In this document: positions 56,617 to 64,000 of the stretch, one piece after another
Layout: each line of letters begins with the position of its first letter
Numbering within the stretch: the stretch's first letter is position 1
Assembly: GCF_001020205.1 (NCBI RefSeq)
Contig: NZ_CP011663.1
Span: 3,782,001 to 3,846,000, forward strand
Reading direction: 5' to 3'
Source of the DNA: Clostridium sporogenes
GTDB taxonomy: Bacteria; Bacillota; Clostridia; Clostridiales; Clostridiaceae
DNA: 64,000 nucleotides
Notes under the pieces: model-generated
The model's input: the letters and a program-made list of their open reading frames with translations, nothing else
Databases searched by the model: none
What the model was told of the DNA's origin: nothing
Made by a program: the position numbers and the translations under genes

Positions 56617-57756
56617 TTACTCCCCCTTTTTCACATCTTTCTGTTTACTTGCTTTATCACTAGGTTCTGTAGCATTTTTATTACTTAATTCTTTAATATT
56701 TTGTTCTACTTTTTTTAATTGTTCTTCTCTTGCTTGTCCAGATAAGGAATTATTTCCTTCAATATATGCCTTTTGTTTCATATAACCATATAACAAATAT
56801 TCTTTATTTCTAAGTTGTTTAGCGATATCAATTGCAGCATCATATTCTGAACGACTTAAATCAATCCAATAATTCAATATTTTTTCATTGGATGTAAGAG
56901 TCACACTTGCTAAAATATTATTCTTTTGTTCCTCCGATAGCGCATCTGTTTTGATATAAGATACAGCATAAATATATTTGCTATTTGTACTAAGTCTGCC
57001 TAATTTAATATCTTTTAGGGACTCTATTACGCTAATATAATCTTGTTTAACATAACTTTCATTACCTTTAATTACTGCTTTGTTTTCTGGAATAATAAAA
57101 AATGTATAATATCCACATAATATAGCAAGAATCAAAACAACTATACTTCCTATTCTGCTAAAATATTTAAGATTTCGGAATTTAGTTTTATTAACTTCAA
57201 TCTTTGTTTTTCTTAATTCCTCTTGATACTTTTTAAATTCTGCAATAAGTGTATCGCACAAATCTTTCACTGTATTTAGTGAAGCATATGGACGCGTCAC
57301 TTTAGATTTTAACAATAATTTTTCTCCGCCATTAAAATAATCTTCAAAGCTATATTTATTTTGTAATGTATAACCTATTAAACTCTTATATTCCTTAACT
57401 ATCTTTTCTTCATTATATTTGTCATCCCTATAAACATCTCTCATCATTATCTTTGGCATCATATTGATATCAAAGTATAGATTCATTGGAGACATAGAGA
57501 AATCTACTTTTTTAGCTACTTCCAATAAATAGATAGCATTTATTAAAGATTGATATCTATAAGCAATAGAGAAATTCCTTATCTCATCAAATCTCTTTCC
57601 CTCACCAACAAAGAATTGAAATTGAATTTGGTCTTCTTCTCTATGAATATTACAATCTAATAAATTTTCACTTTTCTGTGCAATCTGATAAAAATCAAAT
57701 TCACTGTTAGCATTTAGGTTAGATTTTTTTACTGTTACCTTTATTGTGTTTTCCAT
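56617..57756 (-). CDS. essB: Type VII secretion protein EssB (YukC-like)
   Basis: A 379-aa bitopic membrane protein. The N-terminal cytoplasmic pseudokinase domain spans about 1-195 (QIQFQFFVGEG near 50). One transmembrane helix lies at about 203-225. The extracytoplasmic helical domain runs to the C-terminus, with a Lys-rich tail. EssB/YukC bridges the EssC motor and EsaA. GGAGGGGG precedes the ATG. The stop is 1 base from the essC start, and the esaB stop is 1 base upstream of this gene, indicating tight coupling. Confidence 0.93.
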   Translation of the reverse strand: MENTIKVTVKKSNLNANSEFDFYQIAQKSENLLDCNIHREEDQIQFQFFVGEGKRFDEIRNFSIAYRYQSLINAIYLLEVAKKVDFSMSPMNLYFDINMMPKIMMRDVYRDDKYNEEKIVKEYKSLIGYTLQNKYSFEDYFNGGEKLLLKSKVTRPYASLNTVKDLCDTLIAEFKKYQEELRKTKIEVNKTKFRNLKYFSRIGSIVVLILAILCGYYTFFIIPENKAVIKGNESYVKQDYISVIESLKDIKLGRLSTNSKYIYAVSYIKTDALSEEQKNNILASVTLTSNEKILNYWIDLSRSEYDAAIDIAKQLRNKEYLLYGYMKQKAYIEGNNSLSGQAREEQLKKVEQNIKELSNKNATEPSDKASKQKDVKKGE

Positions 57757-57757
57757 T

Positions 57758-57991
57758 CTATTCCCCCTCCACTTTTAAGCAATCTCCAGAAAATATTCCA
57801 GCTTCTTTAAATGTATAATTTGTGCTGATATTCTCTTGCTTTCTTGTTGAATAAATAAATTTGCATATTTCCCCTACTCTGAAATCACTATTTACCTTAA
57901 TAATTTTTAATGCATCACAAATTTTCATATCATCATTTATTTGAAAATCGCTCTTTCCTTCTCTATTCATGAAAGTTAAGACTATATGCAC
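57758..57991 (-). CDS. esaB: EsaB/YukD ubiquitin-like T7SS protein
   Basis: A protein of about 77 aa with a ubiquitin-like fold pattern (HIVLTFMNREGKSDF strand pair, then a helix with CDALKIIKV). EsaB/YukD is a cytosolic component or regulator of type VIIb secretion. I prefer the GTG at 57991, 9 bases after AAAGG; an ATG three codons upstream lies directly against that site. The gene overlaps the 3' end of essA by about 29 bases. Confidence 0.85.
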   Translation of the reverse strand: MHIVLTFMNREGKSDFQINDDMKICDALKIIKVNSDFRVGEICKFIYSTRKQENISTNYTFKEAGIFSGDCLKVEGE

Positions 57992-58451
57992 TATTATCAT
58001 CCTTTCCTGATTTTGTTTTATACTTCCTTTTTGTAAGTATATAAGTTAGAAACATTAAAATTAGGGCACTTGCTATAATTATAGGCTTATGCTCAACTGA
58101 TTTTTCTTTTAACAAAGGAATTTTATCAAAACTGACTTCATTATTAAATAAATCACTTGTGTTCTCTTCGTTCCTAGCTTTTTCTATTTTCCCTGTGAAT
58201 GCATTTTTAAAGATTTTATTCCAATATAAATTAGAACTCTTTTGTTCTTTTCTTAGCTGTTCTTCATAATCAATAGAAAATAGCTCCACACCATTAACAA
58301 AGGCTGTAGAATTATAATCTTCCTTCTTATTATTAAGAATTTCAGTATCTAAATTCAGATTGTTTTGACCTTTACTGGCATAAACAGAGTGAACATTTAG
58401 TATGATATTAATTAATATTATTGCTGATATAAAAAAACCTCTTTTATACAT
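57963..58451 (-). CDS. essA: Type VII secretion protein EssA-like
   Basis: A 162-aa protein with an N-terminal signal-type hydrophobic segment (about 5-25), an extracytoplasmic charged region and a C-terminal transmembrane segment (about 122-140, PIIIASALILMFLTYILT) followed by a Lys-rich cytoplasmic tail. Position at the head of the esaB-essB-essC-esaA operon and topology match EssA. Sequence similarity among EssA proteins is low, so the name rests partly on synteny. AAGGAG lies 8 bases before the ATG. The operon promoter should lie just upstream, next to an IS200-type remnant. Confidence 0.8.
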   Translation of the reverse strand: MYKRGFFISAIILINIILNVHSVYASKGQNNLNLDTEILNNKKEDYNSTAFVNGVELFSIDYEEQLRKEQKSSNLYWNKIFKNAFTGKIEKARNEENTSDLFNNEVSFDKIPLLKEKSVEHKPIIIASALILMFLTYILTKRKYKTKSGKDDNSAYSLNFHE

Positions 58452-58594
58452 TTGCCATACTCCTTATTTTTTACTTTATTCTATATTTTAGCATTTTTTT
58501 CGCTATATTAATACTTTTTTTCCATAATTTATTGTAATACTTTAAGAATCAAATAGGGAAATTAAAGAATAATGATAAATCAAAAAATAAAAAT

Positions 58595-58926
58595 CCACTA
58601 GTTAAACTAGTGGTTCAAAGCAATATCTGAAGATGTAAAAACAATCACCACGTGGGCTATTTCATTAATTACCCTTAAAAGGGTCGTCCATACAAATGCT
58701 AACTGTTCACTGGCTCAATCTTCTTTTAATTGATTTGCTATATATTCTTTTATTTTTTCCTACCATATCTACATAATATCCCCTATACTAAAAGCTTCTA
58801 TTTCTATACTTTAATCTCACATTCCCTTATTTTTATCATAAAATGATTTTTCTCTATATTTTGGTAAAATACTACATTATATTTGCAACACCACTTAACG
58901 TGTGATAAACTATGTATGTCATTCAT
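58595..58926 (-). mobile_element. IS200/IS605-family remnant (decayed TnpA and end hairpin)
   Basis: On minus an ATG at 58926 with GGAGG upstream opens HSLSHVKWCCKYNVVF, typical of the TnpA Y1 transposase start. Across frameshifts and a large central deletion (the HVH catalytic region is absent) C-terminal pieces can be read: RNRSF, GYYVDMVGKNK, then a YIANQLKED-like stretch and DPFKG-like residues. The 19-base hairpin CCACTAGTT-A-AACTAGTGG (58595-58613) is the subterminal structure of such elements. The element is inactive and sits directly upstream of the T7SS operon. Confidence 0.75.
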
Positions 58927-59054
58927 GACATTTCCTCCCTTGTATTTTTATTTGCAGTTGGTAGACCGCATTATAATTATACAAGGGAGGATTTTCATTA
59001 TCACTCCACTAAAGCTTATTGGTACTCTCAGACAATCTGAAGTTTTTATTTAAC
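58927..59054. other. Region between IS200 remnant and HxlR terminator
   Basis: Holds the IS remnant's ribosome binding site and a CAAGGGAGGA-rich inverted pair (CCTCCCTTGTAT near 58933-58945 and ATACAAGGGAGG near 58979-58990), probably the other end hairpin of the element. No gene is seen. Confidence 0.45.
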
Positions 59055-59088
59055 AAAAGCCAGCACATTATTATTCACGCTGGCTTTT
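59055..59088 (-). terminator. Terminator overlapping the end of the HxlR gene
   Basis: The perfect 10-bp arms AAAAGCCAGC and GCTGGCTTTT have a 14-base loop. The right arm lies inside the last codons of the HxlR gene. The minus transcript ends in a U-run. Confidence 0.85.
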
Positions 59089-59391
59089 ATATTCCTGACC
59101 CCAATCGATCATGGCATCCAGTATAGGTTTTAAACTTAATCCGGTATCAGTTAAGGTATATTCGACACGGGGTGGTACTTCAGCATATACCTTACGGGTC
59201 AATAATCCATTTTCTTCCATATCCCGTAACTTGGTTGTCAATACTTTTTGAGATATGTTACCCACTGATTTCTTAAGTTCACCATACCGTTTAGTTCCAT
59301 CAAGCAAGTCCCGGATAATAAGAACTTTCCATCTATCACTTATTAACATTAAGGTTACTTCCACAGGGCATGCTGGTAAGGTATGTGGCAT
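59071..59391 (-). CDS. HxlR family transcriptional regulator
   Basis: A 106-aa winged helix-turn-helix protein of the HxlR family, often a redox or electrophile sensor. CPVEVTLMLISDRWKVLIIRDLL (about 7-29) contains the N-terminal Cys typical of redox-sensing members. YGELKKSVGNISQKVLTTKLRDMEENGLL is the DNA-binding region. I chose the ATG at 59391, 8 bases after AGGAG; a TTG 20 codons earlier has no site. It is divergent from an NAD(P)-binding oxidoreductase gene, which it probably controls. Confidence 0.9.
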   Translation of the reverse strand: MPHTLPACPVEVTLMLISDRWKVLIIRDLLDGTKRYGELKKSVGNISQKVLTTKLRDMEENGLLTRKVYAEVPPRVEYTLTDTGLSLKPILDAMIDWGQEYKSQRE

Positions 59392-59444
59392 GTTATCATC
59401 TCCTAAATGTTGATTTACTGCAATAGTTTCTAAAAGGTAACTAC

Positions 59445-59460
59445 AGCACAAAAAAGTGCT
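59445..59460. promoter_or_regulatory. AGCAC-N6-GTGCT inverted repeat between divergent genes
   Basis: A perfect 5-bp-arm inverted repeat 4 bases before the -35 of the oxidoreductase promoter, in the shared intergenic region. It is a candidate HxlR operator; short arms keep confidence modest. Confidence 0.4.
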
Positions 59461-59463
59461 TAC

Positions 59464-59492
59464 TTTACAGTATATGCTTACAGCCGTATTAT
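59464..59492 (+). promoter_or_regulatory. Sigma-A-type promoter of the oxidoreductase gene
   Basis: -35 TTTACA (59464-59469), 17-base spacer, -10 TATTAT (59487-59492). The coding start follows about 50 bases downstream. Confidence 0.65.
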
Positions 59493-59543
59493 ACTATTAG
59501 GAGCTGCAAAATGCAAACTCAAAAAACTTAGGAGGTTTGAATT

Positions 59544-60176
59544 ATGAAAATCGGAATTATTGGAGGAAACGGAAAATCTGGTAAGCTGCTTGTTGAAGAA
59601 GCCTTAAATCGAGGACATGAAGTAACCGCCATCGTGCGCAACAGCAAAGCCACCGTGACGAATGCAAAGGTATTAGAAAAAGACCTATTTTACCTAACCT
59701 ATGACGATTTGAAGGACAACGAGGTTATTATTGACGCTTTCGGCACTTGGACACTAGAAACCCTGCCACTACACCAAACGTCTCTAAAATATCTTGCCGA
59801 CTTATTGAGTGGCAAGCCCAACCGCCTGCTTATTGTGGGAAGTGCAGGCAGTCTATATGTTGACCCGCAACACATAATGAGGTTATTGGATTCACCAGAT
59901 ATGCCAGAAATGTATAAACCACTTTCCTCAAATATGGTAGCTGCTTTCGATGCCCTAAAAAAGCGCGATGATGTGAACTGGACATATCTTAGTCCACCTG
60001 CTGTTTTTGATGCTGAAGGCGTTCGCACTGGAAAATATAGAACGGGTGGTGACGAACTTATGGTTAATTCAAAGGGAAAAAGTTTTATCAGCTACGCTGA
60101 TGCTGCCATTGCCATGATTGATGAAGCTGAAAAAGGTAAATATATTGGTCAACGCTTCACAGTTGTCTCAGAATAA
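59544..60176 (+). CDS. NAD(P)-binding oxidoreductase (NmrA/atypical SDR-like)
   Basis: A 210-aa Rossmann-fold protein. GIIGGNGKSGKLLVEEALNRGH (residues 4-25) is the dinucleotide-binding motif. VIDAFGTW near 70, LLIVGSAGSLYVDP near 99 and WTYLSPPAVFD near 148 fit NmrA-like/atypical SDR proteins annotated as NAD(P)H-binding. AGGAGG lies 8 bases before the ATG. The gene is visibly richer in G and C than the rest of the window, suggesting recent acquisition with its HxlR regulator. Physiological substrate unknown; quinone or aldehyde detoxification is plausible. Confidence 0.87.
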   Translation: MKIGIIGGNGKSGKLLVEEALNRGHEVTAIVRNSKATVTNAKVLEKDLFYLTYDDLKDNEVIIDAFGTWTLETLPLHQTSLKYLADLLSGKPNRLLIVGSAGSLYVDPQHIMRLLDSPDMPEMYKPLSSNMVAAFDALKKRDDVNWTYLSPPAVFDAEGVRTGKYRTGGDELMVNSKGKSFISYADAAIAMIDEAEKGKYIGQRFTVVSE

Positions 60177-60207
60177 ATAAAGTACATAATTAAATATCAT
60201 GTTTTTA

Positions 60208-60232
60208 GAGTGTTTCATTTATTGAAACACTC
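60208..60232 (+). terminator. First of two terminators after the oxidoreductase
   Basis: Perfect 10-bp arms GAGTGTTTCA / TGAAACACTC with a 5-base loop. No U-run follows, so it may act together with the next hairpin. Confidence 0.55.
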
Positions 60233-60241
60233 AGATTGTCC

Positions 60242-60272
60242 AAAAACCCCATGCATTTGCATGGGGTTTTTT
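60242..60272. terminator. Second terminator after the oxidoreductase
   Basis: AAAAACCCCATGC pairs with GCATGGGGTTTTT around an ATTT loop, followed by TT. It is GC-rich and a classical rho-independent terminator, usable from both sides. Confidence 0.93.
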
Positions 60273-60278
60273 AACGCT

Positions 60279-60392
60279 TTAATTTATTATGCGAGAGCAT
60301 ACCAATATATATGATATATGATCACCTTTACCAGCGTATTCTAAATCTCTAAATGTCTTTTCTATATTTGGAATGACATGTTTTAGTTCCAT
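60279..60392 (-). pseudogene. 5' fragment of a Tn916-like DUF961 (YdcP) gene
   Basis: A 37-codon minus-strand frame starts MELKHVIPNIEKTFRDLEYA, closely like the N-terminus of the DUF961 proteins at the left end of Tn916-type conjugative transposons. It stops after about a third of the family length. It points to a lost integrative conjugative element here. No downstream ICE genes are seen. Confidence 0.55.
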
Positions 60393-61076
60393 AAGTTTTA
60401 CTTCTTTTTAATATTTAAAATATATAACTTGTTTCTAATATTTTTTATTTCGTCCTATGAAAGATACCCAACTGCATATGTCTTATCAAGATCAAGCCTT
60501 GTGCTTCGCACCATTGGTAAACCCCATCCATTTAAGTAAATGATAATTAAGCAGAATAAGAAAGATTTTTGATAGTTTCCAATGTCGGTACACATTTCTG
60601 ATTTTTCTATTCTTTGTGTTGTATGTGAATGCGTCCTTTACGGTTTTTCAGAAAAAATAGACTCTCATTTCTCAACATCTAAACCTAAAAAAGGGATACC
60701 ATTTCTCACAGTATCCCTTAATATCTAATTTTATTTTGTTGTATCCCCACACCCCATATCAATAACCACAGAAACATTAATATATTTTTTTAGCTGTTTA
60801 TTACAAATTTTATCACCTTTATTTGTAAAAACAAAATGGTTGAAGAAGTGCCTAAAAATTGAGGATTTCTATATAGTTTTTCGTTGTAGTAACACGCAAG
60901 TCTCCACATGTGTAGAGTGCTGATGGTAGACAAACTTTAAATATGTTGCTTACTAAAACAATTTAGATGTTCGGCTTACTATTAATGGTAAGCTCATTTT
61001 GATAATAATTAGTTATAAAATTATATGGTAATCTATTTTTTATCCTCCAACTAATGCAATGTTCATTATATAGACA
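60393..61076. other. Gene-poor stretch with remnants and a hairpin
   Basis: About 680 bases without an intact gene. A perfect 9-bp-arm hairpin AAGGGATAC / GTATCCCTT (60691-60719), with a U-run on minus, is probably the terminator of the nucleotidyltransferase gene. The segment around 60470-60560 and 60840-60930 is less AT-rich and may be further element debris, but I cannot name any product. Confidence 0.5.
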
Positions 61077-62087
61077 TTATATTTCTGATAATACTTTTTC
61101 TAATATTTCATAATGCCAGTAATATAAATCTTCTGGTTTTATGGAAAAAGCTTTTTCCTTATCAATAACTATTTTTTCATTTATAACCGTTACAAAACTA
61201 AAAAATGGTTCTTCCGATAACAACGATAAACTTGCTTTTCTATTCCATTCTTCAACTGTTATAAAATCGTTTTGAAGTAATAATTTAAGTAAATCATAAA
61301 AGGTTTTTTGCATAACCCTAAGATTAAATTTCGGACACTCATTTTTAGCAATATATAAATCTACTTCTTCCCATAACTTTTCAATAATACTTTGTCTTTT
61401 AATTAAGCTTTCTAATGATAAATCCCCTGTACTCATTGCTTCAAGAAGTCTTTTATTCCATTGTATTGGAGTCCAAGGAAGAGTTCTGCTAAAATGAATA
61501 ATCCATTTTTCGTGTGGTATATATTCACCATTTGCTATAAATAACGCTTCTATTAATTTAGTTACAGCACTATTTAGCATATAATGACCTTGAATTATAT
61601 CTCCCCTATGAATCCATATATCACCTGCCAATCTAAAATACCACCAACAACCAAAAAGTAATCCTTCTGCTTGTAATGGTTCTGTTTTAATCATAAGTTT
61701 ATCACTTATTAGCTTTTTAATTTCTCCATTTGGGTCATATAAAACTTTTGCGTAAGATAAATCCCATAAAGCAACACTATCCCACGATTTCTGCTTTTCT
61801 TCCTCCAAATTTAATATCTTTATGTCATAAAGACACTTTTTAAACATTGTAATACCAATTGGTATAGGTGATTTTCCATTATTCCATAATTCATAATTCC
61901 TTTTATCTAAATATATAACTATATCAATTTCAGACAGATAATCTGCATAACCTCGAGACATTCCTCCATTAAGCGTTATTCCAATTACACCTTCTAATGA
62001 TTCAAACTTTTTTATATTATTTTGTAATACTAACATAAAATCATTAATTTTATTTTCACTTTTTAAGTTTACATATGGTCTTATCAT
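61077..62087 (-). CDS. Nucleotidyltransferase-fold protein (DUF4037/aminoglycoside-NTase-like)
   Basis: A 336-aa protein with a polymerase-beta-type nucleotidyltransferase active site. GGMSRGYADYLSEIDIVIYLD (about residues 41-61) gives the GG-x9-DxD pattern with metal-binding Asp residues. The C-terminal two thirds are helical (GCWWYFRLAGDIWIHRGD near 147) and resemble substrate-binding domains of antibiotic nucleotidyltransferases and DUF4037 proteins. AAAAGGAG precedes the ATG. An antibiotic-resistance role is possible but not shown; the element-rich context and hairpin-rich leader fit an acquired gene. Confidence 0.75.
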   Translation of the reverse strand: MIRPYVNLKSENKINDFMLVLQNNIKKFESLEGVIGITLNGGMSRGYADYLSEIDIVIYLDKRNYELWNNGKSPIPIGITMFKKCLYDIKILNLEEEKQKSWDSVALWDLSYAKVLYDPNGEIKKLISDKLMIKTEPLQAEGLLFGCWWYFRLAGDIWIHRGDIIQGHYMLNSAVTKLIEALFIANGEYIPHEKWIIHFSRTLPWTPIQWNKRLLEAMSTGDLSLESLIKRQSIIEKLWEEVDLYIAKNECPKFNLRVMQKTFYDLLKLLLQNDFITVEEWNRKASLSLLSEEPFFSFVTVINEKIVIDKEKAFSIKPEDLYYWHYEILEKVLSEI

Positions 62088-62160
62088 AAAAATATCTCCT
62101 TTTCAATTAATTTACTTATATAAAATATAAATGTAACAGTATAAATTTTAATAAAATAAA

Positions 62161-62186
62161 AAGTCGTAGATTTTACTCTACGACTT
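62161..62186 (-). terminator. Hairpin in the leader of the nucleotidyltransferase gene
   Basis: Perfect 10-bp arms AAGTCGTAGA / TCTACGACTT with a 6-base loop and a U-rich run on minus (complement of AATAAAATAAAA). It lies about 75 bases before the nucleotidyltransferase start, so it either ends upstream transcription or is the terminator of an attenuator. Confidence 0.75.
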
Positions 62187-62659
62187 CTATCACAAAAAAG
62201 ATAGCTCAATTGCCCCGAGAGTAAAAATAAAATCATATACTAATAAAATGGTTCACCAAATAAACTGTTACACCAACAGTTCTACCACTTTATTCTAATA
62301 AATGATTCTATCTTACTTCTCCGTGCCAAATTATGCTTTTTGATTACATAGCGCTAATTTGACCGAATGGCACTCCACCTTTCAAAATTATACTGTTACA
62401 CATAAAAATTGTACACCTAATTCAAATACTTGTAAATAGTGTCTCTTAATCTTCAAGTTATATTTTTTCCATTTCTACATATAATATTAATGTTAAGAGG
62501 TTTTTCTTTCGATATGGTATAAAAATTTAGCTAATACCTCTTAACATCACAATAAAAAAGGGTTAATCCTATTTAGGGTTAATAATATAAAAGGGTTAGG
62601 TACTTATTTATAAGTATTTTTATCAAAAGGTAGAGATAGAAATTCTATCTTTAAGAATG
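62187..62659 (-). other. Hairpin-rich non-coding region
   Basis: No ORF is supported in about 470 bases, but several inverted repeats are readable. AACTGTT/AACAGTT is near 62266-62284. A nested pair GTGCCA...TGGCAC with CAAATTA/TAATTTG inside lies at about 62323-62374. TGTTAAGAGGT/ACCTCTTAACA is at 62491-62501 and 62536-62546, and AGATAGAA/TTCTATCT near 62633-62650. Read on minus it precedes the nucleotidyltransferase gene and its leader hairpin. It could be a structured leader, a small RNA locus or transfer-origin debris. Confidence 0.45.
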
Positions 62660-62681
62660 AAAGGTAGCTGTCGCTACCTTT
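62660..62681 (-). terminator. Terminator after the 62697-63732 pseudogene
   Basis: AAAGGTAGC / GCTACCTTT pair perfectly around a TGTC loop, 16 bases past the stop. The minus transcript ends in UUC-AUUC, so the U-run is weak. Confidence 0.7.
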
Positions 62682-62696
62682 TATTTATTTCATTTA

Positions 62697-63732
62697 TTAT
62701 AATGAATAGCTAATTAAGCTTATGGTCATTTTACTAAAGTCTATCTCACTTAAATTATTTGCTTTGAGTAATTCAATCAAATAGTTATCATCACGAAGTT
62801 CTTTAGTAACTGGATTTATTACCCTTCTATTTAATTCATGCTGTAAATTGTTCTTTGTTGTTTCATTAGATACTGCCACCTTAAAAAACAATTTTATCTC
62901 ACAATTAAAAATCCTACGAAGCACATTGTAACAAATGCTATAATTCAACGCTATATTATAAGCACTTTGATTGTTAGTTGAATTCAAATAATATGCTGAT
63001 ATTTTTAAACAGTTATCCTTGATAGAATACCTTAATTCAGCGATATATATATTTTTTCTAACTAAAGTAGCTATTGTGCTATTATATAAGGAATCTTCCT
63101 TGCTTCTTTTGTTTGTTTTTAATTTCTCAACCTCCACTCCTTTTAAATTTTTTAATCGTGTCTCCCTTTCACTCACTAATATATTCAAATCATATGCAAA
63201 TTCTTGGGTATCAATATAATCTTTTAATCCCATTCCTATACGCTTATAATAATCATCAATATGATTTTAAGAATATAGGATATTACAATTTATATCTTCT
63301 AAGAATTTCAACAAACCATCAAAATCTATAATTAAATTTCTTTTTTTTCATTGAGGGAATAATTGATGTTAATATAAATTTTGTTTTAAATATATTATCA
63401 TAGTATTTTTTATTACTATTAACTTTTGATACCGCTGAAACAGCTTTGGAGCTATTTGCGTTTGCTAAATATCTAATTGCATATTTTTTGAAAATTATAA
63501 ATTTATTATTTGTATTACTGAACTTTATTTTCTTAATTATCTCCCCATTTTCAAGTTCTAATAATGCTCTTACTATTTTAAATTTATCTTTTTCTATATT
63601 CAATTCTAACGCTAATTCAACAAAATGTTGCTGTAACATTATCTTATTCCCAACCTTATCAATTACCCTTAAATATATATCATATTTTTCGCATAATTCT
63701 TGCTTTTTATCATTTGTAATCATTTTTCTCAT
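62697..63732 (-). pseudogene. Two-lesion pseudogene of unknown family
   Basis: The first 128 residues (MRKMITNDKKQELCEKYDIY onward, a small helical region that may be winged-helix) run in one frame to a run of eight A on minus (T8 at 63341-63348). Removing one A joins them to NLIIDFDGLLKFLEDI, then a TAA, then NHIDDYYKRIGMGLKDYIDT and on through the last 178 residues to the stop at 62697. One gene of about 345 codons therefore carries a frameshift and a nonsense codon. I do not recognise it. Its ATG overlaps the stop of the partial gene upstream (ATGA), so the two were translationally coupled. Confidence 0.72.
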
Positions 63733-64000
63733 ACCCTTACTGTTTCATATTTTACATTCATAATTTCTATATAATTTTCTTTAGCAAGAATTTCATCTTG
63801 TGGATATGAGTTTGTAATAACTTCATAGCAGACTTCAATTCCATTCTCAATTTCATAACTTGCGTCTGGAATACTGATTTGTCTTTCTTCTAACATATTA
63901 TTTAATTCCTCATACCTACTATAATCTTCATGCTTTATTTCTTCTAATCTTTCTATAAACTCATGCCTTAACTCTGTTTCAGTTTTCCATGTTTCTTTTT
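63729..64000 (-). CDS. Partial gene, 3' end only, unknown function
   Basis: An open minus-strand frame enters from the window edge and ends at TGA 63729-63731. It encodes 89 readable residues, very rich in Glu (TETELRHEFIERLEEIKHED, then YEIENGIEVCYEVITNSYPQDE). The stop overlaps the next ATG by the ATGA arrangement. No family is recognised. Consistent reading frame and coupling make it a real gene, probably of the same mobile or accessory unit as the pseudogene downstream. Confidence 0.6.
   Translation of the reverse strand, partial: KETWKTETELRHEFIERLEEIKHEDYSRYEELNNMLEERQISIPDASYEIENGIEVCYEVITNSYPQDEILAKENYIEIMNVKYETVRV

Noticed and set aside
60470..60560. Possible coding remnant on minus (frame containing STRLDLDKTYAVGYLS)
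   Set aside because: No start, ribosome binding site or family match can be supported. It may be element debris but is too short to claim.

Overview
The window is very AT-rich DNA with Gram-positive ribosome binding sites (GGAGG-type, many TTG/GTG starts), intrinsic terminators, a T-box leader and Firmicute gene families. This suggests a Clostridium, probably close to the C. botulinum group I / C. sporogenes cluster. That assignment is inference from gene content and composition; no rRNA or tRNA gene is present to confirm it.

1-23.4 kb is chromosomal housekeeping and transport: an M18 aminopeptidase, a cation diffusion facilitator, a double P-loop ATPase, HelD and FtsH, dipeptidase PepV, T-box-controlled ProS, a GIY-YIG protein, an ECF sigma / membrane protein / ABC exporter cluster, a SulP transporter, a two-component system and a second ABC exporter. 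At 23.5-24.6 kb is a six-repeat DUF346 beta-propeller lectin-like gene.

24.7-34 kb is a sugar module. It holds a cellobiose/lactose-type PTS (EIIA, EIIB, EIIC), a GH4 6-phospho-glycosidase, a MupG-type 6-phospho-muramidase, a BadF-type amino sugar kinase and a LevR-type sigma-54 activator. Two sigma-54 (-24/-12) promoters are readable, each with a GTGT...ACAC palindrome upstream. Two copies of a ~100 bp terminally inverted repeat, in opposite orientation, flank the mupG-like gene.

34-42.2 kb holds a DUF4097 protein and a TetR regulator with two matching operators, a DUF3784 protein, a decayed IS6-like transposase, a frameshifted GNAT gene, and a TetR / nitroreductase / M28-peptidase group.

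42.4-58.5 kb is a type VIIb secretion (Ess/Yuk) locus on the minus strand. The core machinery essA-esaB-essB-essC-esaA ends at a terminator. It is followed by an effector block: a DUF4176-like gene, two small helical partners, a full-length polymorphic toxin and an Imm22-type immunity gene. Beyond that lies a graveyard of orphan toxin tips: an LHH nuclease tip that shares the full-length toxin's linker, is cut by a nonsense codon and overlaps a SUKH immunity gene, and two copies of an unrecognised tip preceded by DDLxKLG repeats, one interrupted by TGA. A WXG100 protein and a small unknown gene close the locus.

58.5-64 kb is a mobile-element margin: an IS200-type remnant, a visibly more GC-rich HxlR regulator / oxidoreductase pair, a Tn916-like DUF961 fragment, a nucleotidyltransferase behind a hairpin-rich leader, a two-lesion pseudogene, and a partial gene running off the end.

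Most interesting are the toxin-tip graveyard of the T7SS locus, the sigma-54 amino-sugar regulon and the inverted MITE-like pair.
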